A DNA stretch of 19,406 nucleotides from Gammaproteobacteria bacterium (GCA_027030565.1 JALVEU010000395.1:1-19406); one strand, 5' to 3'. Positions 7,998 through 14,529 are shown, counted from the first letter of the stretch. Notes: generated from the letters alone by a model not told the origin. Numbers and translations: made by a program.

Positions 7998-9042
7998 GCT
8001 CGTGAACTGCATCCACGAGCACCCGCACGTGCTCCGGATCGATGGACTGGTGGATGCCGTGGCCCAGGTTGAACACGTGCCCGGTACCCGGTCCATACTG
8101 GGCGAGGAGTTCGTCCACCTCTGCGCGGATGCGCTCGGGCGCGGCATAGAGCACGGCCGGGTCCATGTTGCCCTGCAGAGCGACGCGGTCTCCGACCCGG
8201 CGGCGTGCCTCCCTCAGGTCCACGGTCCAGTCCAGGCCCACTGCGGCACAGCCGGTATCTGCGATGGCCTCCAGCCAGCTGCCTCCCCCCTTGGTGAACA
8301 GGATGACCGGGGTCTGTGCCGTCTCCGGTGAGGCGGCCAGTTCGCGCACGATCCGCGCCATGGGTTCCAGTGAGAACCTGCGGTAGGCACGTGGTGTGAG
8401 CACGCCGCCCCAGGTGTCGAAGATCATGACCGCCTGGGCGCCTGCACGGATCTGGCCCGCCAGGTAACGCGATACGCTCTCGGCCAGCACGTCCACCAGA
8501 CGCTCCACCAGCTCGGGTGCGTCGTACATCATGGCCTTGATGCGGGAGAACTCCCGGCTTCCGCCCCCCTCGACCATGTAGGTGGCCAGGGTCCAGGGGC
8601 TGCCGGAGAAGCCGATCAGCGGGACCCGGCCGGCCAGGGCAGCACGGATGACGCGCACCGCCTCCAGCACGTAGCCGAGTTCCGTCTCCACGTCCGGCGG
8701 AGTCAGGGCCTGGATGTCGGCGGCCGTGCGTACCGGGCGTTCGAAATAAGGCCCTTCGCCCGCAGCAAAACGCAGCCCCAGTCCCATGGCGTCCGGTATG
8801 GTGAGGATGTCCGAAAACAGAATGGCCGCGTCCAGGTCGAACCGCTCTAGGGGCTGAAGGGTGACTTCGCAGGCCAGGTCGGGATTCTTGCACAGGGAGA
8901 GAAAGTCGCCGGCGCGTTGACGGGTGTCCCGATATTCCGGGAGGTAGCGCCCGGCCTGACGCATGATCCAGATGGGGGTCATGTCCACGGGCTCCCGACG
9001 CAGCGCCCGCAGAAAGCGGTCGTTGCGCAGCGCCTCGCTCAT
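7969..9042 (-). CDS. hemE: Uroporphyrinogen decarboxylase HemE
   Basis: Cytoplasmic haem-pathway enzyme that removes four carboxylates from uroporphyrinogen III to give coproporphyrinogen III. The 357 residues match the usual length. The signature PIWIMRQAGRYLPEYR lies at 23-38, with the substrate-binding arginines Arg28 and Arg32. The essential aspartate is Asp78 in LFSDILTIPDAMG. GFSGSPWTLATYMVEGGGS contains Tyr155, and LGHGIHQSIDPEH holds the C-terminal active-site His328. The ATG overlaps the gltD stop by four bases (ATGA), so the two are translationally coupled. Its C-terminal codons overlap the convergent hypothetical gene. Haem made through this step is needed by the oxidase encoded later in the window. 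Confidence 0.97.
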   Translation of the reverse strand: MSEALRNDRFLRALRREPVDMTPIWIMRQAGRYLPEYRDTRQRAGDFLSLCKNPDLACEVTLQPLERFDLDAAILFSDILTIPDAMGLGLRFAAGEGPYFERPVRTAADIQALTPPDVETELGYVLEAVRVIRAALAGRVPLIGFSGSPWTLATYMVEGGGSREFSRIKAMMYDAPELVERLVDVLAESVSRYLAGQIRAGAQAVMIFDTWGGVLTPRAYRRFSLEPMARIVRELAASPETAQTPVILFTKGGGSWLEAIADTGCAAVGLDWTVDLREARRRVGDRVALQGNMDPAVLYAAPERIRAEVDELLAQYGPGTGHVFNLGHGIHQSIDPEHVRVLVDAVHELSRPYHQAD

Positions 9043-10451
9043 ATCCCGAGGAAGCCGAGGATGCCCTCGGCGGCCTGGCGGCCTTCGTAGACGGCCGTTA
9101 CCACCAAGTCGGAGCCGCGCACCATGTCGCCCCCGGCGAACACCTTGGAGTTGGTGGTCTGATAGGGGTGTTCACCGTCCGGCCGGGCCAGCACGCGTCC
9201 GCGGGCGTCCACCTGGATGCCGAATTCCTCGAGCCATGGTGCCGGGCTCGGCCGGAAACCGAAGGCGACGATGACCCGGTCGGCTGGAAGGATCTCCTCC
9301 GAGCCGGGCACGGGCACGGGCCGCCTCCGGCCCCGCTCGTCGGGTTCACCCAGACGCGTGGTCACCATGCGCACGCCTTCCACCCGGCGCTCGCCCACGA
9401 TCTCCACGGGCTGGCGGTTGAAGAGGAACTGCACACCCTCTTCCCTGGCATTGAGCACCTCACGTCGCGACCCCGGCATGTTGTCCTCGTCGCGCCGGTA
9501 GGCGCAGGTGACCGAGGCCGCCCCCTGGCGGATTGCCGTGCGGTTACAGTCCATGGCGGTATCCCCGCCGCCGAGGACTACGACGTGCTGGCCGCGCATG
9601 TCGATGTATTCGCGCGGATCGGCGAGCAGCCCCAACTCGCGCCGTACGTTGGAGACCAGATAGGGCAGTGCTTCGTAGACACCGGGCAGGTCTTCGCCGG
9701 GAAAGCCCCCCTTCATGTAGGTGTAGGTCCCCATGCCCAGGAACACCGCATCGTACTCCTCCAGCAGCTGACCGAACGGTAGATCGCGTCCCACCTCGAC
9801 CTGCAGACGAAACTCCACACCGGCCGCCTCCAGGAGCCGGCGCCGGCGGCGCACCACGTCCTTCTCCAGCTTGAACGGCGGGATGCCGAAGGTGAGCAGG
9901 CCGCCGATCTCCTCATAACGGTCGAAGACCACCGCCTGGACCCCGTTGCGGCTCAGCACGTCGGCGCAGGCCAGCCCTGCAGGCCCTGCCCCCACGATGG
10001 CCACGCGCCTGTCGGTCGGGGTCACATCCGAGAGGTCGGGGCGCCAGCCGGCCTTGATCGCCTCGTCGGTGATGTAGCGCTCGATGGCGCCGATGGTCAC
10101 CGCACCGAACCCGTCATTGAGGGTACAGGCCCCTTCGCAGAGGCGGTCCTGCGGACAGACCCGACCGCAGATCTCGGGCAGCGAGTTGGTCCGGTGCGAC
10201 ATCTCGGCGGCTTCGAACAGATTGCCCTCGGCGACCAGCTGCAGCCAGTTGGGGATGTAGTTGTGGACCGGACACTTCCACTCGCAGTATGGATTGCCGC
10301 AATGCAGGCAGCGGGCCGCTTGCTGGGCGGCCGACTGGGCGTCGAAGCTGCCGTAGATCTCGCCGAACTCCCGGATCCGCGTCCGGGCGGGTTTCTTGGG
10401 CGGATCCTGGCGGGGGACGTCGAGGAACTGGAAGGGATTGGTCTTTCCCAT
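9039..10451 (-). CDS. gltD: Glutamate synthase [NADPH] small subunit GltD
   Basis: FAD- and Fe-S-containing beta subunit that oxidises NADPH and passes electrons to GltB for glutamate synthesis. The 470 residues are the standard length. The N-terminal Fe-S region has Cys48, 51, 56, 60 (CLHCGNPYCEWKC) and Cys95, 99, 105, 109. The FAD-binding motif VGAGPAGLACADVL begins at 153, EEIGGLLTFGIPPFKL follows, and the NADPH-binding motif VVLGGGDTAMDCNRTA begins at about 291. No Shine-Dalgarno is evident before the ATG. It starts 12 bases after the yqeY stop, which suggests coupling. Its partner gltB is not in the window, which is unusual because gltBD normally form one operon. Another Fe-S flavoprotein of the GltD-like family is possible, but the N-terminus (FQFLDVPRQDPPKK) fits GltD. 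Confidence 0.92.
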   Translation of the reverse strand: MGKTNPFQFLDVPRQDPPKKPARTRIREFGEIYGSFDAQSAAQQAARCLHCGNPYCEWKCPVHNYIPNWLQLVAEGNLFEAAEMSHRTNSLPEICGRVCPQDRLCEGACTLNDGFGAVTIGAIERYITDEAIKAGWRPDLSDVTPTDRRVAIVGAGPAGLACADVLSRNGVQAVVFDRYEEIGGLLTFGIPPFKLEKDVVRRRRRLLEAAGVEFRLQVEVGRDLPFGQLLEEYDAVFLGMGTYTYMKGGFPGEDLPGVYEALPYLVSNVRRELGLLADPREYIDMRGQHVVVLGGGDTAMDCNRTAIRQGAASVTCAYRRDEDNMPGSRREVLNAREEGVQFLFNRQPVEIVGERRVEGVRMVTTRLGEPDERGRRRPVPVPGSEEILPADRVIVAFGFRPSPAPWLEEFGIQVDARGRVLARPDGEHPYQTTNSKVFAGGDMVRGSDLVVTAVYEGRQAAEGILGFLGI

Positions 10452-10463
10452 GGTGGCGGGCGG

Positions 10464-10913
10464 TCAGGCCGACAACCGCTCCCGCACGCGCCTGCTCACC
10501 GCAGACATGTCGGCGCGGCCCTGCAGCCGGGGCTTGAGCCAGCCCATGACGCGGCCCATCTCGCGCATGCTCGCGGCGCCGGTCTCGGCGACGGCCTGTT
10601 CGATCAGCGCCTCGATCTCCGCCTCGCTCAGCGGCTGGGGCAGAAATTCCTGGATGACGGCGAGCTCTGCACGCTCCTTGTCGGCCAGGTCGGTGCGACC
10701 GGCCTGTGTGTACTGCTCGATGGACTCACGGCGCTGCTTGGCCATGCGATCGAGCACCGCCACCACCTCGGTGTCGTCCAGCGTCTCGCGCTGGTCGATC
10801 TGCGCCTGTTTGACAGCGGCGACCATCAGACGCAGGGCCGAGAGACGCGGCTTGTCGCCGGCCTTGAGGGCGGCCTTCATCTCGTCCTGGATGCGCTCGA
10901 GGAGCCCGGGCAT
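10464..10913 (-). CDS. yqeY: YqeY/GatB-like domain protein
   Basis: A 149-residue helical protein of the YqeY family, related to the C-terminal tRNA-binding region of the amidotransferase subunit GatB. It starts LLERIQDEMKAALKAGDKPRLSALRLM. It has the typical YqeY blocks KQAQIDQRE, VVAVLDRMAKQRRESIEQY, DLADKERAELAVIQEFLPQPLSEAEIE and MREMGRVMGWLKPRL. The family's exact function is unknown; a role in tRNA or translation is inferred from the fold and from frequent linkage to rpsU. It lies 21 bases after rpsU. No Shine-Dalgarno precedes its ATG; the preceding bases are CT-rich, so it probably depends on coupling to rpsU translation. Confidence 0.93.
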   Translation of the reverse strand: MPGLLERIQDEMKAALKAGDKPRLSALRLMVAAVKQAQIDQRETLDDTEVVAVLDRMAKQRRESIEQYTQAGRTDLADKERAELAVIQEFLPQPLSEAEIEALIEQAVAETGAASMREMGRVMGWLKPRLQGRADMSAVSRRVRERLSA

Positions 10914-10934
10914 GGGAAGGCGACGGGAGGTATG

Positions 10935-11150
10935 TCAGTACAGGCGCGTGCGGCGGGCCTGTTCCTTGGACAAGCGCTTGAGATGCCGCTTGATGGCGGC
11001 GGCGCGCTTGCGTTTCCGCTCTTCGGTGGGCTTTTCGTAGTATTCTCGCCGCCGTACCTCGGTGAGTACGCCGGCTTTCTCGCAGGCGCGGCGAAAACGT
11101 CGCAGCGCGATGTCGAAGGGTTCGTTGTCTTTGACGCGGATGCTCGGCAT
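10935..11150 (-). CDS. rpsU: 30S ribosomal protein S21
   Basis: Small basic ribosomal protein of the 30S platform, near the 3' end of 16S rRNA. The 71 residues match the family exactly: MPSIRVKDNEPFDIALRRFR, then RACEKAG, EVRRREYYEKPTEERKRKRAAA and a basic C-terminus ending RTRLY. I chose the ATG at 11150 because it gives the family N-terminus; the frame is open upstream. No clear Shine-Dalgarno is present, which is intriguing because S21 itself acts near the anti-Shine-Dalgarno region. It is the first gene of the run rpsU-yqeY-gltD-hemE, with a predicted promoter at 11214-11241, and diverges from tsaD. Confidence 0.97.
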   Translation of the reverse strand: MPSIRVKDNEPFDIALRRFRRACEKAGVLTEVRRREYYEKPTEERKRKRAAAIKRHLKRLSKEQARRTRLY

Positions 11151-11191
11151 GGATTCGGTTCGTCCGGTGTTCGTTCTGGGGAAACAACCAA

Positions 11192-11220
11192 TTGTAGGGC
11201 GAAAAGCCCGCGAATTATAC
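11192..11220 (+). promoter_or_regulatory. Predicted promoter of tsaD, overlapping the rpsU -10
   Basis: TTGTAG (11192-11197), a 17-base spacer and TTATAC (11215-11220) form a plus-strand promoter. Its -10 is offset by one base from the rpsU -10 on the other strand. The expected start (about 11226-11228) lies just after the annotated tsaD ATG at 11223. Either the transcript starts unusually early, or translation starts further in, or another promoter is used. Confidence 0.4.
11197..11209 (-). promoter_or_regulatory. Stem-loop at the predicted 5' end of rpsU mRNA
   Basis: GGGC (11197-11200) and GCCC (11206-11209) are complementary, with a five-base loop between them. Read on the minus strand, this would fall at the first transcribed bases from the predicted rpsU promoter (start near 11207), giving a 5'-end hairpin that could stabilise the mRNA. 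On the plus strand it falls inside the 17-base spacer of the predicted tsaD promoter. The stem is short, so confidence is modest. Confidence 0.35.
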
Positions 11221-11241
11221 CGATGGCCAAGGCGAACGCAA
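11214..11241 (-). promoter_or_regulatory. Predicted sigma-70 promoter of rpsU
   Basis: On the minus strand a consensus -10 TATAAT (11214-11219) lies 16 bases after TTGCGT (11236-11241). Transcription would start near 11207, giving a leader of about 57 bases before rpsU. The -35 box lies inside the tsaD coding sequence as annotated, and the tsaD ATG falls in the spacer. Confidence 0.6.
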
Positions 11242-12308
11242 CGCACGCCCCGGTGTTGGGCATCGAGACCTCCTGCGACGAGACGGGTGTCGCCGTCTAC
11301 GACCAGGCACGGGGGCTCATGGCGCACGCCCTGCACTCACAGGTGGACCTGCACGCGGTCTATGGGGGCGTGGTGCCGGAGCTGGCCTCTCGAGATCACG
11401 TCCGGCGCTTGTTGCTGCTGGTCGAGCGCGTGCTGGAACAGGCGGGACTGCAACAGGGCGATCTGGCGGGAATCGCCTATACGGCGGGTCCCGGTCTGGT
11501 GGGCGCCCTGCTGGTGGGTGCCTCGGTGGCCCGGGCGCTGGCCTGGGGGCTGGGGATTCCCTGTCTGGGTGTCCATCACATGGAGGCGCATCTGCTGGCG
11601 CCCATGCTGGAGCCTCAGCCTCCTGCCCCGCCGTTCGTGGCCCTGCTGGTATCCGGGGGGCACACGATGCTGGTTCACGTGCGCGGGATCGGCGAGTACG
11701 AAGTCCTCGGTGAGACGCTCGACGACGCCCTCGGTGAGGCCTTCGACAAGACGGCCAAGATTCTTGGTCTGGGCTACCCGGGCGGCCCGGCCCTGTCGGC
11801 TCTGGCCGAGGGTGGCGACCCGCGACGATTTCGGTTTCCCCGCCCCATGACGGACCGGCCGGGACTGGAATTCAGCTTCAGCGGCATCAAGACCTTCGCG
11901 CTCAACACGTTCCGCGAAGCGGGTCCGGAAGCAGCGGCCGACGTCGCCCGCGCCTTCGAGGAGGCGGTGGTGGATACATTAGTTATAAAGAGCCGGCGGG
12001 CGCTACAGCGGACGGGCGCCCGCCGGCTGGTGGTGGCCGGTGGTGTGAGCGCCAACCGTCGGCTGCGCGCTGCGCTCACGGAGCTCGGCGGCGCCCTCGG
12101 CGTCGGTGTGTACTTTCCGCGTCCGGAGTTCTGCACCGACAATGGGGCGATGGTCGCGCTGACTGGTGCCCTCCGCCTGCGTGCCGGCGAGCAGGCGCGA
12201 GACCTGCGTATCGTGGTGCGGCCGCGCTGGCCCCTGTCCGAACTCCGGCCCCCAGGGGGCCGCGGAGTGCGCGCGGACCGGCGCGCCCCGCTCCCGCGTC
12301 CGGCGTGA
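11223..12308 (+). CDS. tsaD: tRNA t6A37 threonylcarbamoyltransferase TsaD
   Basis: Catalytic subunit of the complex (with TsaB and TsaE) that transfers the threonylcarbamoyl group to A37 of ANN-decoding tRNAs. The 361 residues show LGIETSCDETGVAVYD (12-27), GGVVPELASRDHV, the metal-binding HHMEAH (His119, His123), LLVSGGHT, GEAFDKTAKILGLGYPGGP and CTDNGAM (Asp306). Two points are odd. The ATG at 11223 has no Shine-Dalgarno and adds about 8 residues compared with E. coli TsaD; GTG 11253 or TTG 11256 are possible starts that would give M-LGIETSCDE. The C-terminus runs about 20 Arg/Pro-rich residues past the usual RPRWPL end, over a GC-rich hairpin. It converges on plsY with a 19-bp gap. Confidence 0.96.
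   Translation: MAKANATHAPVLGIETSCDETGVAVYDQARGLMAHALHSQVDLHAVYGGVVPELASRDHVRRLLLLVERVLEQAGLQQGDLAGIAYTAGPGLVGALLVGASVARALAWGLGIPCLGVHHMEAHLLAPMLEPQPPAPPFVALLVSGGHTMLVHVRGIGEYEVLGETLDDALGEAFDKTAKILGLGYPGGPALSALAEGGDPRRFRFPRPMTDRPGLEFSFSGIKTFALNTFREAGPEAAADVARAFEEAVVDTLVIKSRRALQRTGARRLVVAGGVSANRRLRAALTELGGALGVGVYFPRPEFCTDNGAMVALTGALRLRAGEQARDLRIVVRPRWPLSELRPPGGRGVRADRRAPLPRPA
12246..12262 (+). terminator. GC-rich hairpin inside the tsaD 3' extension
   Basis: CGGCCCCC (12246-12253) and GGGGGCCG (12255-12262) are perfectly complementary around a single A; in practice this is a 7-bp stem with a 3-base loop. CTC at 12243-12245 can pair with GAG at 12265-12267 across a two-base bulge. It sits exactly where the conserved TsaD sequence ends and the extra Arg/Pro-rich tail begins. 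No T-run follows. It may be a transcript-end structure that coding sequence runs through. Confidence 0.35.
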
Positions 12309-12315
12309 TGCCGGA
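12299..12315. terminator. Stem-loop spanning the tsaD stop, between convergent tsaD and plsY
   Basis: TCCGGC (12299-12304) and GCCGGA (12310-12315) form a 6-bp stem with a 5-base loop that contains the tsaD TGA. The structure works on both strands, as expected between convergent genes only 19 bp apart, but it has no T-run on either side. Confidence 0.3.
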
Positions 12316-12327
12316 GCTGGTCAGGGC

Positions 12328-12912
12328 TCAGATGCGGGATTCGGTTCCGGTGAGCAGATTGCGGATATTGCTGTGATGACGGACGATGACCAGCACGGCG
12401 ATCACCGTCGAGAAACCCGTGAGCACCCTGGAGTCTGTGATCAGATAGGCATAGAAAGGAGTCAGGGCCATCGCGGTCAGTGCCGAGAGCGAGGAGATGC
12501 GGAACAGCGCGGCCATGGCCAGCCAGGTGGCCGACCATGCCAGGCCCAGCCACGGGTTGATGGCCAGGAAGGCCCCAAGGGCGGTGGCCACGCCCTTGCC
12601 GCCACGAAAGCCGAAGAAGACCGGATAAAGATGTCCCAGCACGGCCGCCAAGGCCACGGCCCCGAGGGTCCAGTCCGAGACCTGGAGCAGATGGGCGAGG
12701 CCCACCGGCACCAACCCCTTGAGGGAGTCGCCGAGCAAGGTGAGTGCCGCCGCTTTCTTGCCACCCAGACGCAGCACGTTCGTCGCTCCGGGGTTCCGGG
12801 AGCCGTGCTGCCTTGGATCGGGGAGACCCATGAGGCGGCACACGACGATCGCCGAGGAGACCGAACCGGCGAGATAGCCGAATAGGACCAGTGCCCAGGG
12901 TAACAGCCTCAT
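12328..12912 (-). CDS. plsY: Glycerol-3-phosphate acyltransferase PlsY
   Basis: Integral membrane enzyme that transfers an acyl group from acyl-phosphate to glycerol-3-phosphate, the first step of phospholipid synthesis. The 194 residues have several hydrophobic helices and the three PlsY loop motifs: GSRNPGATNVLRLGGKKAAALTLLGDSLKG (38-66), GHLYPVFFGFRGGKGVATALGAF, and the C-terminal IVRHHSNIRNLLTGTE. The ATG at 12912 gives the usual N-terminus, with a TM helix leading to the first motif; the frame is open further upstream but would overlap bioC. It is divergent from bioC and convergent with tsaD; plsY beside tsaD is a common proteobacterial pairing. Confidence 0.96.
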   Translation of the reverse strand: MRLLPWALVLFGYLAGSVSSAIVVCRLMGLPDPRQHGSRNPGATNVLRLGGKKAAALTLLGDSLKGLVPVGLAHLLQVSDWTLGAVALAAVLGHLYPVFFGFRGGKGVATALGAFLAINPWLGLAWSATWLAMAALFRISSLSALTAMALTPFYAYLITDSRVLTGFSTVIAVLVIVRHHSNIRNLLTGTESRI

Positions 12913-12917
12913 CCGGT

Positions 12918-12961
12918 TCGAGGTCGCGGGATCACGTGATGATGGATGATACTCGAGGTCG
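12918..12961. promoter_or_regulatory. Palindrome flanked by direct repeats between plsY and bioC
   Basis: The 56-bp divergent gap contains a perfect 10-bp palindrome, ATCACGTGAT, at 12931-12940. On either side lie two copies of TCGAGGTCG, at 12918-12926 and 12953-12961, 35 bp apart. The arrangement would suit a dimeric regulator or a looping site acting on both genes, but no factor can be named. The right-hand repeat also supplies the GAGG upstream of the bioC start, so part of the pattern may have another cause. Confidence 0.35.
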
Positions 12962-12968
12962 AAGAGCG

Positions 12969-13853
12969 ATGGCAGAGCGCGACGGCAGCGCGAGCGACAC
13001 CCGCCCGCCGGGGTCTGGCAGACCCGAACTGGAGCGGGTGCGCCGGGCCTTCGGGCGTGCCGCAGCAGGCTACGACGCGGCCGCAGTCTTGCAGCGCGAG
13101 GTGGGCCGTCGGCTGCTCGATCGGCTCGCCTACATCCGGCTGCGTCCTCGTCGCGTCCTCGATGCCGGCTGCGGTACCGGCGCCGAGTCGGTGCAATTGC
13201 TGGCCCGGTATGGCGGCTGTGAAGTGATCGCCCTGGATCTGGCGCAGCCCATGGCACGGAGGGCGGCGCGCCGTCGGTACCGCTGGCGCCGACCGCGGGC
13301 CCTGTGCGGGGACATCCACCGCTTGCCGCTGGCCGATGCCACCGTGGACTTGGTGTTCTCCAATCTGGCGCTGCAGTGGAGCAGTGCGCCGGATGCGGTG
13401 CTGGGAGAGTTTCTGCGGGTGCTGCGCCCCGGGGGACTGGCCCTGTTCTCCACCTTCGGTCCCGACACGCTCGGCGAGCTGCGTGCGGCCTGGTCGGCCG
13501 CCGACCCGGCCCATACCCACGTCAACGATTTCATGGACCTGCACGATCTGGGCGACCTCATGATGGCCCGTGGGTTCGCCGACCCGGTGACCGACGCCGA
13601 GCGCATCGTCCTGACCTATACGGAACTGAGCGGTCTGATGCGTGACCTCAAGGCCATCGGCGCACAGAATCACACCTTGGGCCGGCCGCGGACGCTCATG
13701 GGCAAGGGGCGTTTCCATCGGTTCAGGCAGGCCTATGAGCGATACCGGCGGGCGGACGGCCGGCTTCCGGCGACCTTCGAGGTGGTCTATGGGCTGGGTT
13801 GGAAGGCCGAGCAACGGCTCCATGTGCGGGTGGTGGGTCGATCGGCTTCCTGA
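12969..13853 (+). CDS. bioC: Malonyl-ACP O-methyltransferase BioC
   Basis: SAM-dependent methyltransferase that methylates malonyl-ACP so that fatty-acid enzymes can build pimeloyl-ACP methyl ester for biotin. From ATG 12969 (GAGG ten bases upstream) it has 294 residues; ATG 12939 or 12942 would add 9-10. The N-terminus has the BioC signature RVRRAFGRAAAGYDAAAVLQ. Motif I VLDAGCGTG is at about 63-71. EVIALDLAQPMARRA, CGDIHRLPLADATVDLVFSNLALQW and RVLRPGGLALFSTFGPDTLGELRAAW follow, and LKAIGAQNH is BioC-like. No other bio genes are visible, so it is separated from bioBFHD at least within this window. A ubiquinone-type class I methyltransferase is the alternative, but SNLALQW and FGRAAAGYD favour BioC. 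Confidence 0.85.
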   Translation: MAERDGSASDTRPPGSGRPELERVRRAFGRAAAGYDAAAVLQREVGRRLLDRLAYIRLRPRRVLDAGCGTGAESVQLLARYGGCEVIALDLAQPMARRAARRRYRWRRPRALCGDIHRLPLADATVDLVFSNLALQWSSAPDAVLGEFLRVLRPGGLALFSTFGPDTLGELRAAWSAADPAHTHVNDFMDLHDLGDLMMARGFADPVTDAERIVLTYTELSGLMRDLKAIGAQNHTLGRPRTLMGKGRFHRFRQAYERYRRADGRLPATFEVVYGLGWKAEQRLHVRVVGRSAS

Positions 13854-13858
13854 CCGGA

Positions 13859-13872
13859 GCACCCCAGGGTGC
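13859..13872 (+). terminator. Weak hairpin after bioC
   Basis: GCACC (13859-13863) and GGTGC (13868-13872) can pair around a four-base loop, six bases after the bioC stop. The sequence then reads GTTTCTGG, so only a short T-run follows. It is a weak candidate terminator separating bioC from the oxidase promoter. Confidence 0.3.
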
Positions 13873-13899
13873 GTTTCTGGTGCATTAGAAATTTATTAT

Positions 13900-13928
13900 T
13901 TGATATGAGTCAATACCGCCTTTAGAAT
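13900..13928 (+). promoter_or_regulatory. Predicted sigma-70 promoter of the cytochrome oxidase operon
   Basis: TTGATA (13900-13905), a 17-base spacer and TAGAAT (13923-13928) make a near-consensus promoter in a locally AT-rich island (about 13884-13930) inside high-GC DNA. Transcription would begin near 13935, about 26 bases before the DUF2244 start. The position fits expression of DUF2244-coxB-coxA-small protein-ctaG-ctaE as one unit. Confidence 0.65.
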
Positions 13929-13960
13929 TGCCGGCCGCTGTGTGAATTCCGGAAGGCGTG

Positions 13961-14467
13961 ATGCCCGTCGCTGTGACGTACGGTCCAGACGGGGATCGTG
14001 GTGAACCCCAAGTGCAGATCGTTGTCCGCCCCAACCAGTCCCTGTCCTGGAACGGCAATAAGCTGTTCTTCTGGGGGATTACTGCGGTGTCGGCCCTGGT
14101 GGTGGGGCCGCTGACCTACATGGGATTCTGGCCGGTGCTGCCGTTTGCCGGGCTCGAGTTGGCGGTGCTGGGCTGGGCTCTCTATCACTGTGCACGCCGT
14201 GGGCAATGGCGCGAGGTGATTGTGGTCGACGGTGACCGCGTGGAGGTCACGGCGGGCCGCGCCGAGCCTGCGCGGCAATGGAGCGCGCACCGGCTGTGGA
14301 CGCAGGTGGTGCTCGAACCACCGCGGTTCCGCGGACACCCGGCCCGGCTGTTGTTGCGTTCGGCCGGGCGAAGCGTGGAGCTTGGTGCGTTTCTGACCGA
14401 CGAGGAACGCGTGCAACTGGCCGGTCTGCTGCGCGAGGTCCTGCCGACACCGCGCGCGGCCTCATAG
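13961..14467 (+). CDS. DUF2244 family membrane protein
   Basis: A 168-residue membrane protein of unknown function, placed in DUF2244 from its overall pattern and its place next to oxidase genes. The N-terminal part has VVRPNQSLSWNGNKLFFWGI. Two TM helices (about 32-50 and 53-75) are joined by a very short loop. A beta-rich soluble part follows with VIVVDGDRVEVTAG and WTQVVLEPPRFRGHPARLLLRS, ending with an FLTDEERVQLAGLLRE helix. GGAAGG lies four bases before the ATG at 13961; a GTG at 13958 is also in frame but sits too close to that site. It is first behind the predicted oxidase promoter and 62 bp ahead of coxB, so a role in oxidase biogenesis is plausible but unproven. Confidence 0.85.
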   Translation: MPVAVTYGPDGDRGEPQVQIVVRPNQSLSWNGNKLFFWGITAVSALVVGPLTYMGFWPVLPFAGLELAVLGWALYHCARRGQWREVIVVDGDRVEVTAGRAEPARQWSAHRLWTQVVLEPPRFRGHPARLLLRSAGRSVELGAFLTDEERVQLAGLLREVLPTPRAAS

Positions 14468-14529
14468 TCACGAAATCACGAACCGGTTTTTCCGACACAT
14501 TCGATCACACTGGAGCAGAGGAGGGGTAG

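Noticed and set aside
10194..11222. Upstream extension of the tsaD frame over gltD, yqeY and rpsU
   Set aside because: This part is antisense to three real genes. TsaD homology begins only at about 11250, and the first sensible start is the ATG at 11223.
14468..14482. Tandem TCACGAA repeat between the DUF2244 gene and coxB
   Set aside because: Two 7-base copies 8 bp apart, without symmetry or promoter boxes nearby, could easily arise by chance.
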